This document shows, piece after piece, positions 1 to 11,994 of a DNA stretch of 64,000 bases (the first letter of the stretch is position 1; each line of letters begins with the position of its first letter). A program made the position numbers and the translations under genes. Source of the DNA: Xenorhabdus vietnamensis (GTDB taxonomy: Bacteria > Pseudomonadota > Gammaproteobacteria > Enterobacterales > Enterobacteriaceae); assembly GCF_002127535.1 (NCBI RefSeq), contig NZ_MUBJ01000008.1:1-64000 (forward strand), read 5' to 3'. The notes beneath the pieces are model-generated. The model did no database searches and had not been told where the DNA came from. It saw nothing but the letters and a program-made list of their open reading frames with translations.

Positions 1-90
1 TTTCATGTCACGTTGCCAGAAAAAGCCAGTGAACTCATTACCCGTCTGACTGATAATTTCCAGATTTTAAAACCCGCATCTTCAAGTTAA
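1..90 (+). CDS. 3' end of an unidentified gene (partial)
   Basis: An open frame runs from the window edge to a TAA at 88-90 and gives 29 residues ending in KPASSS. The start lies outside the window. The residues (charged, with a TLPEKASELITRL stretch) look like a soluble C-terminus, but I do not recognise the family. It could be a chance open frame, since only 30 codons are visible. Confidence 0.4.
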   Translation, partial: FHVTLPEKASELITRLTDNFQILKPASSS

Positions 91-565
91 TTGCGTATAT
101 GTAGATATCCTAAATATTATTGCTAGTTACCACCCATTTTTAAGTAAAATCAATTCACTATAAGCAATTAATATCTAATGCATTTTGTTATTCTATCCAT
201 TAGAAGGAAATTATCCCTCTATATTTAGAGGAAAAAAATCGAAATAATCTACTAACAGTAGTGTTAAATACTTTATTTAAAAAAATACAATACCTGATAA
301 CCAAAATAAAATCATTTACCTTCAGTAAAAATAATATTAGTAACTAAACGTCATATCAGCATAAGTAATAAAGAACCTAAAATCATTCGTTATTACCTAT
401 AAAAATGCACCTTTCTCTGTTGATAAAAATCAAAATTAATACTTGTTGATTAATAATTTTTATATGATAATCCCGACGTTTTCTCTAACAATTCGTGTTA
501 ACAGGATGGAAATAGAGAAAAATCAATTCGGAAGTTGCCATTCAATAAGATAAACCGGAAAAAAG
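91..565. other. AT-rich intergenic region upstream of the first membrane-protein gene
   Basis: This 475-base stretch is very AT-rich and holds no convincing ORF or RNA gene. Its only visible signal is a promoter-like pair near its 3' end, listed separately. The last bases before the ATG at 566 contain a purine-rich GGAAAAAAG that could act as the ribosome binding site. Confidence 0.6.
443..471 (+). promoter_or_regulatory. Putative sigma-70 promoter for the BPSS1780-like gene pair
   Basis: TTGTTG at 443-448 and GATAAT at 466-471 are separated by 17 bases, the ideal sigma-70 spacing. Transcription would begin near 478 and leave a leader of about 90 bases before the ATG at 566. This is a pattern match in AT-rich DNA, so chance similarity is possible. 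Confidence 0.4.
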
Positions 566-1381
566 ATGGATAATCAAGAGATTAATTTAAACTCAGGAGA
601 GAACAACGTTTCCCTGAGTAAAGAAAAAGATATATTTATTCCAGGTGGTCGTGCCGTAGGAGCTGGAGCAGCAACAGAGTGGATTGGTAGTGCATGGGAA
701 ATATTTAAAGTAAACCCAATGAAATGGATACTGCTAACCTTAATTTACTTAGCTATCCTGACCGGAGTTCAATTCATTCCTTTCTTCGGTATCGTCACGA
801 TGCTATTTGGATCTGTATTTGTTGCTGGTTTTATCGCCGTAGCTGAAAAACAACGGACGACAGGTGACTTTGACATAGGGCTAATCTTCTATGGATTTAA
901 GAATAAATTAGGTTCACTTGTTGCTGTTGGGGGGCTATTCTTTGGTATATATCTGCTTGGTATGATAGCTGCTATGATTGTTGGCGGAGCAAGTATATTC
1001 CAATTAATTTTATCAGGACAAAATTCAGATCCTGCACTGTTACTAGGTAGCCTATCTACTTTATTTTTGGCAATCCTTATTCTATACCTTTTCATGATGG
1101 TTGCTCTTGCATTTAGCTGGTTTGCTCCTGCTCTGATTATCATTAATGATTTAAAATTTGGTGAAGCAGTATCAATGAGCTTGAGTGCTGTAAAGAAAAA
1201 CCTATTCGGTGGTTTTCTTTTCTTCTTGTTGATGGGAATTCTGATGGTTATTTCTGCAATTCCATTATTATTAGGTCTGCTTATTACTTTTCCTATGTAT
1301 ATGGCAACTTATTATACAACTTATCGCAGTATTTTTTATGCGCCAGAGCCCCAAAAGACTAAATCTCGCTTGATCAGCTAA
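566..1381 (+). CDS. BPSS1780-like multi-pass membrane protein, copy 1
   Basis: The protein has 271 residues. A polar N-terminus of about 35 residues leads into the motif GRAVGAGAATEWIGSAWEIF. Four or five hydrophobic helices follow, at roughly 50-90, 115-150, 160-195 and 215-255. This layout resembles the uncharacterised BPSS1780-family inner-membrane proteins, where a G-AWIG-W-F segment precedes the first helix. No catalytic residues or transport signature are visible and I cannot assign a function. The next gene is a paralogue with the same domain plan, so the two arose by tandem duplication. A hairpin terminator follows at 1412-1434, suggesting that copy 1 is largely transcribed alone. Confidence 0.75.
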   Translation: MDNQEINLNSGENNVSLSKEKDIFIPGGRAVGAGAATEWIGSAWEIFKVNPMKWILLTLIYLAILTGVQFIPFFGIVTMLFGSVFVAGFIAVAEKQRTTGDFDIGLIFYGFKNKLGSLVAVGGLFFGIYLLGMIAAMIVGGASIFQLILSGQNSDPALLLGSLSTLFLAILILYLFMMVALAFSWFAPALIIINDLKFGEAVSMSLSAVKKNLFGGFLFFLLMGILMVISAIPLLLGLLITFPMYMATYYTTYRSIFYAPEPQKTKSRLIS

Positions 1382-1411
1382 ACATTTTTCAATAGAAATT
1401 TATATTTAAAG

Positions 1412-1434
1412 AGCGCTAGAGATAGCGCTTTTTT
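1412..1434 (+). terminator. Rho-independent terminator after membrane protein copy 1
   Basis: AGCGCTA and TAGCGCT form a perfect 7-bp stem around a GAGA loop, followed by a run of six T. It lies 30 bases past the stop codon of copy 1 and before the ATG of copy 2, so it would uncouple the two paralogues. Confidence 0.8.
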
Positions 1435-1470
1435 ACTATTCAATGTCATATGTATTGAGATGAAAAAATA

Positions 1471-2301
1471 ATGAATAACAAAGATATTCATCTAGGTTTG
1501 GAAAAATCACCCAATAATTCAGACAATAAAAACAGTATCTTCACTCCCAATGGCCAATCAATTGGAGCAAGTGCAGCTATTGCCTGGATAGGCGATGCAT
1601 GGGATTTTATATCACCTAAATTTGGTATGTGGATATTGATGGGAATTATCTATGGTGTTATCACTGTAGGTATTGAATTCATTCCCTATTTCGGCTTTAT
1701 CCTTTCTAATTTACTGGAACCTTTATTTTTTGCTGGAATTATTGCCATTTGTGAAACACAAAGAATAACTGGTAAATTTGAGTTAGGAAAATTATTCTAT
1801 GGTATCCATAATAAATGTGGTGCTCTGCTGACAGTCGGTATCATTATTTGTGGAATAAAGACATTAGGGAGTCTTATTTCTGCTCTGCTAGATGGTAACG
1901 ATCTCTATCAATCTATTTTAAATGATCTCTCTTTATATAGTAATTATGATTCAATGCACATTGGTTATAATTCAGAAATATCATTTTTATCTTTCTTTAC
2001 TCTCCTAATTTCCTTGTTTTTATCTAGCGCGAGCTCTTGGTTTGCATCTGCATTGATTATACTGAACGGTTTTAACGTAGAAAAAGCTCTTTCAACCAGT
2101 CTAAAAGTTATATGGAAAAACCTCTTAGGGGTATTACTATTCCTTCTCTTTATGTACCTTTTGATCTTTATTTCTGCAATTCCTCTATTCTTGGGGCTTT
2201 TTTTCACAATACCATTGAATCTGGCAACATCTTACACCTCTTATCGCAGTGTTTTTTATAAACAAGAAACAAAAAGAGATGAAGACACCATGATAAATTA
2301 A
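1471..2301 (+). CDS. BPSS1780-like multi-pass membrane protein, copy 2
   Basis: The protein has 276 residues and is clearly paralogous to the gene just upstream. Both have a polar head, then GQSIGASAAIAWIGDAWDF, IEFIPYFGF in the first helix pair, an ETQRITGKFELGKLFYG loop, and the ending AIPLFLGL...TSYTSYRSVFY. Copy 2 has diverged most in its middle, with a serine/leucine-rich segment at about 165-190 where copy 1 is shorter. Function is unknown. The family belongs to the inner membrane by its hydrophobicity, and there is no signal peptide. A bidirectional terminator follows at 2321-2350. Confidence 0.75.
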   Translation: MNNKDIHLGLEKSPNNSDNKNSIFTPNGQSIGASAAIAWIGDAWDFISPKFGMWILMGIIYGVITVGIEFIPYFGFILSNLLEPLFFAGIIAICETQRITGKFELGKLFYGIHNKCGALLTVGIIICGIKTLGSLISALLDGNDLYQSILNDLSLYSNYDSMHIGYNSEISFLSFFTLLISLFLSSASSWFASALIILNGFNVEKALSTSLKVIWKNLLGVLLFLLFMYLLIFISAIPLFLGLFFTIPLNLATSYTSYRSVFYKQETKRDEDTMIN

Positions 2302-2320
2302 TTCATGATATTTACTCATA

Positions 2321-2350
2321 AAAAAAGCGCCATTATTCGGCGCTTTTTTA
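2321..2350. terminator. Bidirectional terminator between membrane protein copy 2 and serS
   Basis: AAAAAAGCGCC and GGCGCTTTTTT pair around a short ATTATTC loop. There is an A-run on the left and a T-run on the right, so the hairpin works as a rho-independent terminator on both strands. It sits between the convergent membrane-protein gene and serS. Confidence 0.8.
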
Positions 2351-2372
2351 TTAAGAATAAGAATAGATGGAA

Positions 2373-3746
<1,374 letters not shown>

Positions 3747-3772
3747 TTACCCAAACTAATACCTTTACCGTA

Positions 3773-3830
3773 TATACCCTTCATTTTCAAAAATACAGTT
3801 TTGTAGCTGCAATTTGAAATTGCTGATTAC
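3773..3830. repeat. Possible internally deleted ERIC remnant
   Basis: TATACCCTTCATTTTCAAA at 3773 resembles one end of the ERIC repeat seen intact at 61556-61683. AGCTGCAATTTGAAATTGCTG near 3804-3824 resembles its other end. The central palindrome is missing, leaving about 58 bp. It lies in the 190-base gap between serS and rarA. The similarity is partial and could be chance. Confidence 0.35.
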
Positions 3831-3852
3831 AAACCTTACCGTATCAAGAAAA

Positions 3853-5196
3853 TTAACGGTAGCGTTTTATTGGGCTATTTTGATCCTGTTCCATTAGCCA
3901 GTTTAATTTCTCACCAATCTTGCCCTCTAGCCCCCTGGCAGTCGGATAATAATAACGTGTTCGCTGTATTTCCGGTGGAAAATAAACTTCTCCGGCAGCA
4001 TACGCGTTCGCTTCATCATGGGCATAACGGTACTCCTCGCCAAATCCAATTTCTTTCATCAACTTAGTCGGAGCATTACGTAAATGATCAGGAACATCAT
4101 AATCTGGCTTGTTTTGTGCATCCGCCATAGCTGCTTTAAATGCTGTATAAACCGCATTGCTTTTCGGTGCACATGCAAGATAGACAATCGCCTGTGCAAT
4201 TGCCCTTTCTCCTTCTGCTGCCCCTACACGCGTAAAACAATCCCATGCAGCAATAGCTATCTGCATTCCGCGTGGATCAGCATTGCCCACATCTTCAGAG
4301 GCAATTGCCAGTAACCGGCGAGCAACATAAAGTGGATCACCACCAGCAGTAATAATTCGGGCATACCAGTAAAGCGCTGCATCAGGTGCTGAACCACGGA
4401 TTGATTTATGCAAGGCAGAAATTAAATCGTAATATCGATCACCTTTATTATCAAACCTCGCACTCCTTTCCCCACTTACTTCTTTCAGCAATTCCGGTGT
4501 CAAAACCCGCAGCCCTTGCGCATTGGTTTCCGCCATATCCGACATCATTTCTAATAAATTCAGTGAGCGACGAGCATCTCCTGCAACAAGCTCTGCTACC
4601 ATTTGACGAGTATTGTCCGGTAATACGATATTTTGCTCACTAATACCACGTTCTTTATCGTTCATGGCCTGAATAAGCACCTGTTCAATTTCAGCCGTCG
4701 AAAGTGATTTCAATAAATAGATGCGAGCCCGTGACAACAAGGCTGAATTTAATTCGAAAGAAGGGTTTTCGGTTGTTGCACCAATAAATGTGATCGTACC
4801 ATCTTCAATATGTGGTAAAAACGCATCCTGCTGACTTTTATTAAATCGATGAACCTCATCGACAAATAAGACTGTTCTGCGCCCTGCATTACGGTTTTGT
4901 CGTGCTTTTTCTATGGATTCACGGATTTCTTTAATGCCCGAAGTGACTGCAGAAATGCGTTCAATATCGGCTTGCGCGTAATAACCGATAATTTCAGCCA
5001 ACGTTGTTTTCCCTGTTCCGGGTGGCCCCCATAAAATCATGGAATGGAGGTGGCCGGCTCGGATTGCCCGTGGCAAAGGTTTTCCTTCCGCCAATAAGTG
5101 TTGTTGGCCGATATAATGATCTAATGTGGCTGGCCGCATTCTTGCGGCCAGTGGCTGAAATTCATTCTGTGAAAAATCAAGAGAAAGATTGTTCAC
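3853..5196 (-). CDS. rarA: Replication-associated recombination protein A (AAA+ ATPase)
   Basis: RarA (also called MgsA or YcaJ) is a clamp-loader-like AAA+ ATPase that acts at stalled replication forks. The protein has 447 residues, like E. coli RarA. Walker A is GPPGTGKT at 57-64 and Walker B is FVDEVHRF at about 111-118. A sensor-1 region, [12 protein letters not shown], and an arginine-finger region, LLSRARIY, follow. The C-terminal part holds the conserved tetramerisation segment with SEDVGNADP and YYYPTARG. The gene starts only 7 bases after the lolA stop, so the two are probably co-transcribed. Confidence 0.97.
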   Translation of the reverse strand: MNNLSLDFSQNEFQPLAARMRPATLDHYIGQQHLLAEGKPLPRAIRAGHLHSMILWGPPGTGKTTLAEIIGYYAQADIERISAVTSGIKEIRESIEKARQNRNAGRRTVLFVDEVHRFNKSQQDAFLPHIEDGTITFIGATTENPSFELNSALLSRARIYLLKSLSTAEIEQVLIQAMNDKERGISEQNIVLPDNTRQMVAELVAGDARRSLNLLEMMSDMAETNAQGLRVLTPELLKEVSGERSARFDNKGDRYYDLISALHKSIRGSAPDAALYWYARIITAGGDPLYVARRLLAIASEDVGNADPRGMQIAIAAWDCFTRVGAAEGERAIAQAIVYLACAPKSNAVYTAFKAAMADAQNKPDYDVPDHLRNAPTKLMKEIGFGEEYRYAHDEANAYAAGEVYFPPEIQRTRYYYPTARGLEGKIGEKLNWLMEQDQNSPIKRYR

Positions 5197-5203
5197 TTAA
5201 ACC

Positions 5204-5815
5204 TCACTGGCGTTGATCATCCAGCGTGACACCTTCTGGTACGGTAAACTTAAATTTTGCCGCATCCGCGTTTGTATTTTGCTGCCCTTTCAATTGATAA
5301 GCACTTTTTTGCCCATCCTGTTCAACAGCAGTAAATTTTTGGATAGTTCCCTCTGGAGTCACGGTAATTGAAAAATGTTTTAAATTGCCATTGGCATTAT
5401 GAGGAGTCAATTCAAAGCTATTGCCATTCTGCACAACCTTATACTGCTTCCAGTCAGCCGGATCATTACGCGCAATTAGCATAAATGGCGTATTCCCTGT
5501 TGCTTCTTTTAACCAATTTGCTGTCACCTGTTCAACAAAAGGATTATAAAACCACAGAGTTTTACCATCAGACACTAAAACACTCTCATCAGGTGATATC
5601 ATATGCCAGTTAAACAAATTAGGCCGTTTGAGCCAAAGTTCCCCTTCTCCTTTTTGGATCGTTGAACCATCATTACTCGTGACTGTTTGAGTGAAACTAG
5701 CATGAAAACTATTCACTTTCCCCAAACGCCCTTGTAGATCCTGCGTCACATCAGCCCACGCAGAACCTATGCCCACCCCCATCACCAAGCAACCAATCAA
5801 CATCAGTTTTTTCAT
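5204..5815 (-). CDS. lolA: Outer-membrane lipoprotein carrier protein
   Basis: LolA is the periplasmic chaperone that takes mature lipoproteins from the LolCDE transporter and hands them to LolB at the outer membrane. The 203-residue precursor has a clear signal peptide: MKK, a hydrophobic core, then GSAWA with cleavage likely after residue 21. The mature part contains family landmarks such as SFTQTV near 41, [21 protein letters not shown] and the C-terminal [15 protein letters not shown]. It lies between ftsK and rarA, the usual enterobacterial arrangement. Confidence 0.97.
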   Translation of the reverse strand: MKKLMLIGCLVMGVGIGSAWADVTQDLQGRLGKVNSFHASFTQTVTSNDGSTIQKGEGELWLKRPNLFNWHMISPDESVLVSDGKTLWFYNPFVEQVTANWLKEATGNTPFMLIARNDPADWKQYKVVQNGNSFELTPHNANGNLKHFSITVTPEGTIQKFTAVEQDGQKSAYQLKGQQNTNADAAKFKFTVPEGVTLDDQRQ

Positions 5816-5887
5816 GTGCGAGATACCTTTAATTCGTTTAATTATCAGCCATTAATTGCCAATACTGTATTACATTTCAAGTGGTAA

Positions 5888-8800
5888 TTAATGTTCATGC
5901 GGCGGAGGTGCCAAAACTTCACGATTACCATTATGCCCTGGTGCACTGACTATCTGCTGTGCTTCCATTTGTTCGACAATCCGAGCGGCTCGGTTATATC
6001 CGATACGGAATTGGCGTTGTACACCCGAAATAGAAACACGACGTTTTTCAACCACAAATTCAACAGCTTGATCAAACAGGGGATCCAGTTCTTCATCACT
6101 ATCAAATCCCATGCTGCCTTCACCGTCTTCTCCCCCTTTGATAATACTATCTATGTATTGAGGGCGACCGCGAGCTTTCCAATCATTCACGACTTCATGA
6201 ACTTCTTGATCTCGCACAAATGCTCCATGAACACGCACAGGAATGGAAGAGTTTGGTGCTAAATAAAGCATATCTCCCATGCCAAGCAATGATTCTGCAC
6301 CACCTTGATCAAGAATGGTACGGGAATCTATTTTGCTGGATACCGTAAACGCAATACGCGTCGGAATATTCGCCTTAATCAGCCCTGTAATAATATCAAC
6401 AGAAGGGCGCTGTGTTGCCAGTACCAAGTGAATCCCTGCTGCCCGTGCTTTCTGGGCTAAACGTGCAATTAACTCTTCCACCTTTTTCCCGACTGTCATC
6501 ATCAAGTCGGCAAATTCATCAACCATTACCACAATATAAGGCTCTTTTTTCAGCATAGGATGCGTTGCATCCATACTGTCACCCGGCTTCCAGAACGGAT
6601 CAGGAATCGGACGCCCCATATTTTCCGCTTGCTTTATCTTGTCGTTATAGCCCGCAAGATTGCGCACCCCTAAAGCTGACATCAGCTTGTAACGTCGCTC
6701 CATTTCATTTACACACCAACGCAAGGCATTGGCTGCATCTTTCATATCGGTAACAACTTCAGTCAATAAGTGCGGAATGCCTTCATACACTGACAATTCA
6801 AGCATTTTCGGATCAATCATAATAAAACGAACATCTTCAGGTTTCGCTTTATACAAAATGCTGAGGATCATTGCATTGACCCCTACCGATTTACCTGAGC
6901 CAGTAGTTCCCGCTACAAGTAGGTGAGGCATTTTACCCAAGTCAGCCACAACCGGCTGGCCCGCAATGTCTTTTCCTAAAACGATAGTTAACGGTGAAGG
7001 ATTATCACGGAATTTCTCACAATCCAGAACTTCCCGCAGATAAACTGTTTGACGTTTTTTATTGGGTAATTCCAGACCAACATAAGGTTTCCCCGGGACA
7101 ACTTCCACGATACGAACAGCTACCGCTGAAAGCGAGCGAGCAAGGTCACGCGATAAGTTAGAAATACGGGAGGCTTTGACTCCCGGAGCCAAATCCAATT
7201 CAAATCGTGTAATTACAGGCCCTGGAGAGAATCCAACAACATCCGCTTTGACACGATAATCATTCAACCGCACTTCAATTAAACGAGAGATTTGCTCAAG
7301 CGCAAACATATCAACCGGTTCTTCTTCCGCTGGAGGTTCCGCAAGAAGATCCAGAGAAGGCATCGGTGTTGTTGGTTTTGGCAATAGCTGATCATTACGT
7401 ACCAAAAATGGATGGAACAAGCTATCTTGCTGCGGTTGCTGCGGTTGCTGCGGTTGCTGCGGTTGCTGCGGTTGCTGCGGTTGCTGCGGTTGCTGCGGTT
7501 GCTGCGGTTGCTGCGGTTGCTGCGGTTGCTGCGGTTGCTGCGGTTGCTGCGGTTGCTGCGGTTGCTGCTCAAAAATATGCTTATTTTTCAATTCGTGAGA
7601 GTCAAGATCAATAGGTTTATTTTTTCCCTGAATTTGTTGAAGTGCTGATTCTATTGGCACACATGCAGATTCAGCAGGTCGAAATGTATTAAGATCACTA
7701 ACCTGAGAAAAATAATTGGGCTCTGATTTTACATCCTGAGCTGAAACTTGTTTTGAAGGGGTAGTCTGACCCATTTGGTAACGTTCACGTTGCTGCTGTT
7801 CAAATGCTATTCTCAGCGCTTCTTCCTGTGCATGCTGTTCATCTAGCCCTTCATCTACATGTTCACCTGCTACCTGTTCATCTACGTTATTTTTCGTAAA
7901 TTCTGCTACTGATGGTTGTTTATGTGTCAACGAGTCTTCTTCGCGATGCTCTCTATTTTCTTTTTCAAAATTGGCACCATAGCGTTCACGCTGCTGCTCA
8001 AGAAATTGTTGGCGCAACATATCTTGCTGTTGAGCATCTATTTGCTGTTCATTGGCTTCTGCAATCAACTCATCTTGTTTTTCCTTTTCCTCCCGTTGCA
8101 TGTGTTCTGCTAAACGATGAGAAGGCACTTTAATACCATACAATTCTCGGCGTGTTGGGATCCTAACAGGATTAGGGCGAGGCATTTCAGGACCAATACC
8201 TTGTTTAACCTGTGGATTTTTTGCCACAACGGCAGAACTGGCAACATCTGCTACCGTATTATTCAAATTGGCATTATCATTTGGAGGAAAAACAAATACA
8301 TCTGTTACATTATCTTGTAACTGCGTATTCGTATCAGTAAGGTTGTCTGTAGATCGCTTCGAAACAGTTTGGGAAACGTGACCCACTTCTGGATTTGTAT
8401 CTAATTGGTGATTATCAGGTAATTCAAAAGAATAACGAACCGGTTCATGTTCCTTACGCTCCTTTTCCTTATTTTCCCTTTCCCAATATTGTAATTCAGG
8501 TAAATCTAATTCCGGAGAGGTTACAACTGTCGATGTATTTGACTGTAGTGCATGTTGGTGGACAAGTGAATGTTCGCCTGTTTCGGATGATCCGTTTTTT
8601 TGTGCAACTATTTCTACTAAGTCTGTAGAGTAAGATTCTTCTGAAATATTTTTTTGAGGTTTTTCACTCTCTTCCATAGTCAGAGAAGCTAATGTAGGTT
8701 GTAAATCTGGCTGTGCATTAGCTAATTCGACCACTGTTGGAGCTGTCAATAATACATCATTTTCATCTGCGTCTAGCGTTTCAGTAGCAATCGCAGATTT

Positions 8801-9523
8801 ATCCATATCATGTTTATCTACATGCTCCGCTTGTTTCTGTTCATTGGTTGGGTGTTCGGAAACTAACGCATCTTCTGCACTATTTTCATCATATTCAGCA
8901 TCATTACGACTACGGTTGATCACAAAACTCAGTGAGTCCAGAATAACTGCACCAATTTTTTCTGCAATCGTAAGCCATGACCACCCTGTAAACAACATGA
9001 AACCAACGGCCCAGACACCAAGCAGAGCTAATGTTGTTCCAAGGGGGCTAAACCAAGGCAGAATCGCATTACTGAATAAATTGCCAACAATTCCACCTGC
9101 AGAAAAATTATTTAGATCATCAACATTAAGTGCAGCCAAGCCGCATGAAGTCAGTATCAGGGCTAAAACGCCAATGACGCGCAATGCAAGTGTGAAGAAA
9201 TCAATATACTCTTGCCTATCTTTCTGACGGAAAGCATTCCAACACCCTAAAAACATAAACGGCGGGACTGCATAGGCAAGAATACCAAATGCCGAGAACA
9301 GTGTGTCAGATAACCAAGCACCAACACTACCACCCCAATTTTGAACAGGCTCATGCCATGATGTTTGTGACCAACTGGGGTCGGATGGGTTGAAACTAAT
9401 AAGTGCGACCATCAAGTACACTGCACAAATAGCAACAATCAACAAAACAGCTTCCAGAAGCCGACGGCCGCTGCTTATTTTCTTTAATTTAACACGTTTG
9501 TCTTCTGTATATTCCTGGTTCAA
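5888..9523 (-). CDS. ftsK: DNA translocase FtsK
   Basis: FtsK couples septum formation to chromosome-dimer resolution. Its N-terminus sits in the divisome, and its C-terminal motor pumps DNA and activates XerCD at dif. The 1211-residue protein has four or five membrane helices within residues 25-200. A long low-complexity linker rich in Q, E and N runs from about 210 to 720. The motor follows, with Walker A in [10 protein letters not shown] near 870 and Walker B in [12 protein letters not shown]. The end is a winged-helix gamma domain ([20 protein letters not shown]) that reads KOPS sites. The linker includes an uninterrupted (QQP)15 tract at about 653-699, encoded by a 9-bp tandem repeat. 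E. coli FtsK also has a Q/P-rich linker, but the perfect nucleotide periodicity here is notable. A LexA-type box lies upstream. Confidence 0.98.
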   Translation of the reverse strand: MNQEYTEDKRVKLKKISSGRRLLEAVLLIVAICAVYLMVALISFNPSDPSWSQTSWHEPVQNWGGSVGAWLSDTLFSAFGILAYAVPPFMFLGCWNAFRQKDRQEYIDFFTLALRVIGVLALILTSCGLAALNVDDLNNFSAGGIVGNLFSNAILPWFSPLGTTLALLGVWAVGFMLFTGWSWLTIAEKIGAVILDSLSFVINRSRNDAEYDENSAEDALVSEHPTNEQKQAEHVDKHDMDKSAIATETLDADENDVLLTAPTVVELANAQPDLQPTLASLTMEESEKPQKNISEESYSTDLVEIVAQKNGSSETGEHSLVHQHALQSNTSTVVTSPELDLPELQYWERENKEKERKEHEPVRYSFELPDNHQLDTNPEVGHVSQTVSKRSTDNLTDTNTQLQDNVTDVFVFPPNDNANLNNTVADVASSAVVAKNPQVKQGIGPEMPRPNPVRIPTRRELYGIKVPSHRLAEHMQREEKEKQDELIAEANEQQIDAQQQDMLRQQFLEQQRERYGANFEKENREHREEDSLTHKQPSVAEFTKNNVDEQVAGEHVDEGLDEQHAQEEALRIAFEQQQRERYQMGQTTPSKQVSAQDVKSEPNYFSQVSDLNTFRPAESACVPIESALQQIQGKNKPIDLDSHELKNKHIFEQQPQQPQQPQQPQQPQQPQQPQQPQQPQQPQQPQQPQQPQQPQQPQQDSLFHPFLVRNDQLLPKPTTPMPSLDLLAEPPAEEEPVDMFALEQISRLIEVRLNDYRVKADVVGFSPGPVITRFELDLAPGVKASRISNLSRDLARSLSAVAVRIVEVVPGKPYVGLELPNKKRQTVYLREVLDCEKFRDNPSPLTIVLGKDIAGQPVVADLGKMPHLLVAGTTGSGKSVGVNAMILSILYKAKPEDVRFIMIDPKMLELSVYEGIPHLLTEVVTDMKDAANALRWCVNEMERRYKLMSALGVRNLAGYNDKIKQAENMGRPIPDPFWKPGDSMDATHPMLKKEPYIVVMVDEFADLMMTVGKKVEELIARLAQKARAAGIHLVLATQRPSVDIITGLIKANIPTRIAFTVSSKIDSRTILDQGGAESLLGMGDMLYLAPNSSIPVRVHGAFVRDQEVHEVVNDWKARGRPQYIDSIIKGGEDGEGSMGFDSDEELDPLFDQAVEFVVEKRRVSISGVQRQFRIGYNRAARIVEQMEAQQIVSAPGHNGNREVLAPPPHEH
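7427..7568. repeat. 9-bp tandem repeat (15 full copies) inside ftsK
   Basis: The unit TTGCTGCGG repeats 15 times without a mismatch from 7427 to 7561, followed by a partial copy TTGCTGC. On the coding (minus) strand each unit reads as Gln-Gln-Pro in frame. Because the unit is a multiple of three, copy-number change would alter linker length without shifting frame. It is therefore a candidate variable-number repeat. Confidence 0.95.
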
Positions 9524-9560
9524 GAAAGGCTCTCCAGGTTTTCCTGTTGATTAAACGGAA

Positions 9561-9585
9561 CAACGCTGAGGATAGCTCAGCGTTG
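9561..9585. terminator. Perfect 10-bp inverted repeat between lrp and ftsK
   Basis: CAACGCTGAG and CTCAGCGTTG form a perfect stem with a 5-base loop. It lies just past the end of lrp in the direction of transcription and before ftsK. It may be the lrp terminator, but no long T-run follows on the minus strand. A hairpin in the ftsK leader is the alternative. Confidence 0.5.
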
Positions 9586-9588
9586 AAA

Positions 9589-9604
9589 CTGTATACATAA
9601 ACAG
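9589..9604. promoter_or_regulatory. LexA (SOS) box upstream of ftsK
   Basis: CTGTATACATAAACAG matches the LexA operator core CTGT-N8-ACAG exactly. It is centred about 70 bases upstream of the ftsK ATG. In E. coli, ftsK has a LexA-controlled promoter (the dinH locus), so position and family both support an SOS operator here. The 8-base spacer is AT-rich as expected. Confidence 0.75.
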
Positions 9605-9655
9605 GAGTGTACCTAAGTTTTTCCTGTTTTGCATCTGTACATTTTAGACAAAAGC

Positions 9656-10150
9656 TTAACGAGTCTTAATTACCAAACGGTTACTCTGTTTCACTTCTTC
9701 CATTACAACATAGGTACGGGTATCGTTAACGCCAGGAAGACGTAACAGGGTTTCACCGAGCAATTTACGATATGCAGACATGTCTGGCACACGTGTTTTC
9801 AGCAAGTAGTCAAAATCACCAGAAACTAAATGGCATTCTTGGATTTCTTCTAGTTTCTGCACAGCAGTATTAAATTGTTCAAATACATCTGCTGCACCGC
9901 GATTCAGTGTAATTTCAACGAATACCAGCAATGATGCATCCAAATAATGAGGATTCAGCAAAGCTGTGTAGCCAGAGATAAAACCTTGACGTTCCAAGCG
10001 ACGTACACGCTCCAAACAAGGTGTTGGTGACAAACCAACCCGCTTGGATAACTCCACATTAGAAATACGACCGTCTTTCTGCAACTCATTAAGGATATTA
10101 CGATCTATACGATCAAGATCTTTTCCTGGGCGTTTTTTATTATCTATCAT
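9656..10150 (-). CDS. lrp: Leucine-responsive regulatory protein
   Basis: Lrp is a global transcription factor that senses leucine and organises DNA in octamer or hexadecamer assemblies. The protein has 164 residues, the same as E. coli. A winged helix-turn-helix lies at about 20-60 (ISNVELSKRVGLSPTPCLERV). The RAM/AsnC ligand domain follows at about 65-150, including the HLVSGDFDYLLKTRVPDM segment. In Xenorhabdus and relatives Lrp is known to control symbiosis and virulence traits. The gene is divergent from trxB across a 779-base intergenic region. Confidence 0.98.
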   Translation of the reverse strand: MIDNKKRPGKDLDRIDRNILNELQKDGRISNVELSKRVGLSPTPCLERVRRLERQGFISGYTALLNPHYLDASLLVFVEITLNRGAADVFEQFNTAVQKLEEIQECHLVSGDFDYLLKTRVPDMSAYRKLLGETLLRLPGVNDTRTYVVMEEVKQSNRLVIKTR

Positions 10151-11889
<1,739 letters not shown>

Positions 11890-11902
11890 TCTATCTTTCT
11901 CC

Positions 11903-11929
11903 AAAAGCGCTATCGAAATAGCGCTTTTT
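11903..11929 (+). terminator. Rho-independent terminator after trxB
   Basis: AAAAGCGCTAT and ATAGCGCTTTT pair around CGAA, followed by a T-run. It is 13 bases past the trxB stop and would separate trxB from cydDC. Confidence 0.85.
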
Positions 11930-11994
11930 AACAGGTAACATACAGCTTGTTTTGATATTCCGTATCATCACCCGCTTAATCAGACATTTTTCTT

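Noticed and set aside
7366-7648. Open frames of (Ala-Ala-Val)n, (Leu-Arg-Leu)n and (Ser-Asn-Arg)n type across the ftsK repeat
   Set aside because: They are other-frame readings of the 9-bp tandem repeat inside ftsK; a repeat without stops is open in several frames.
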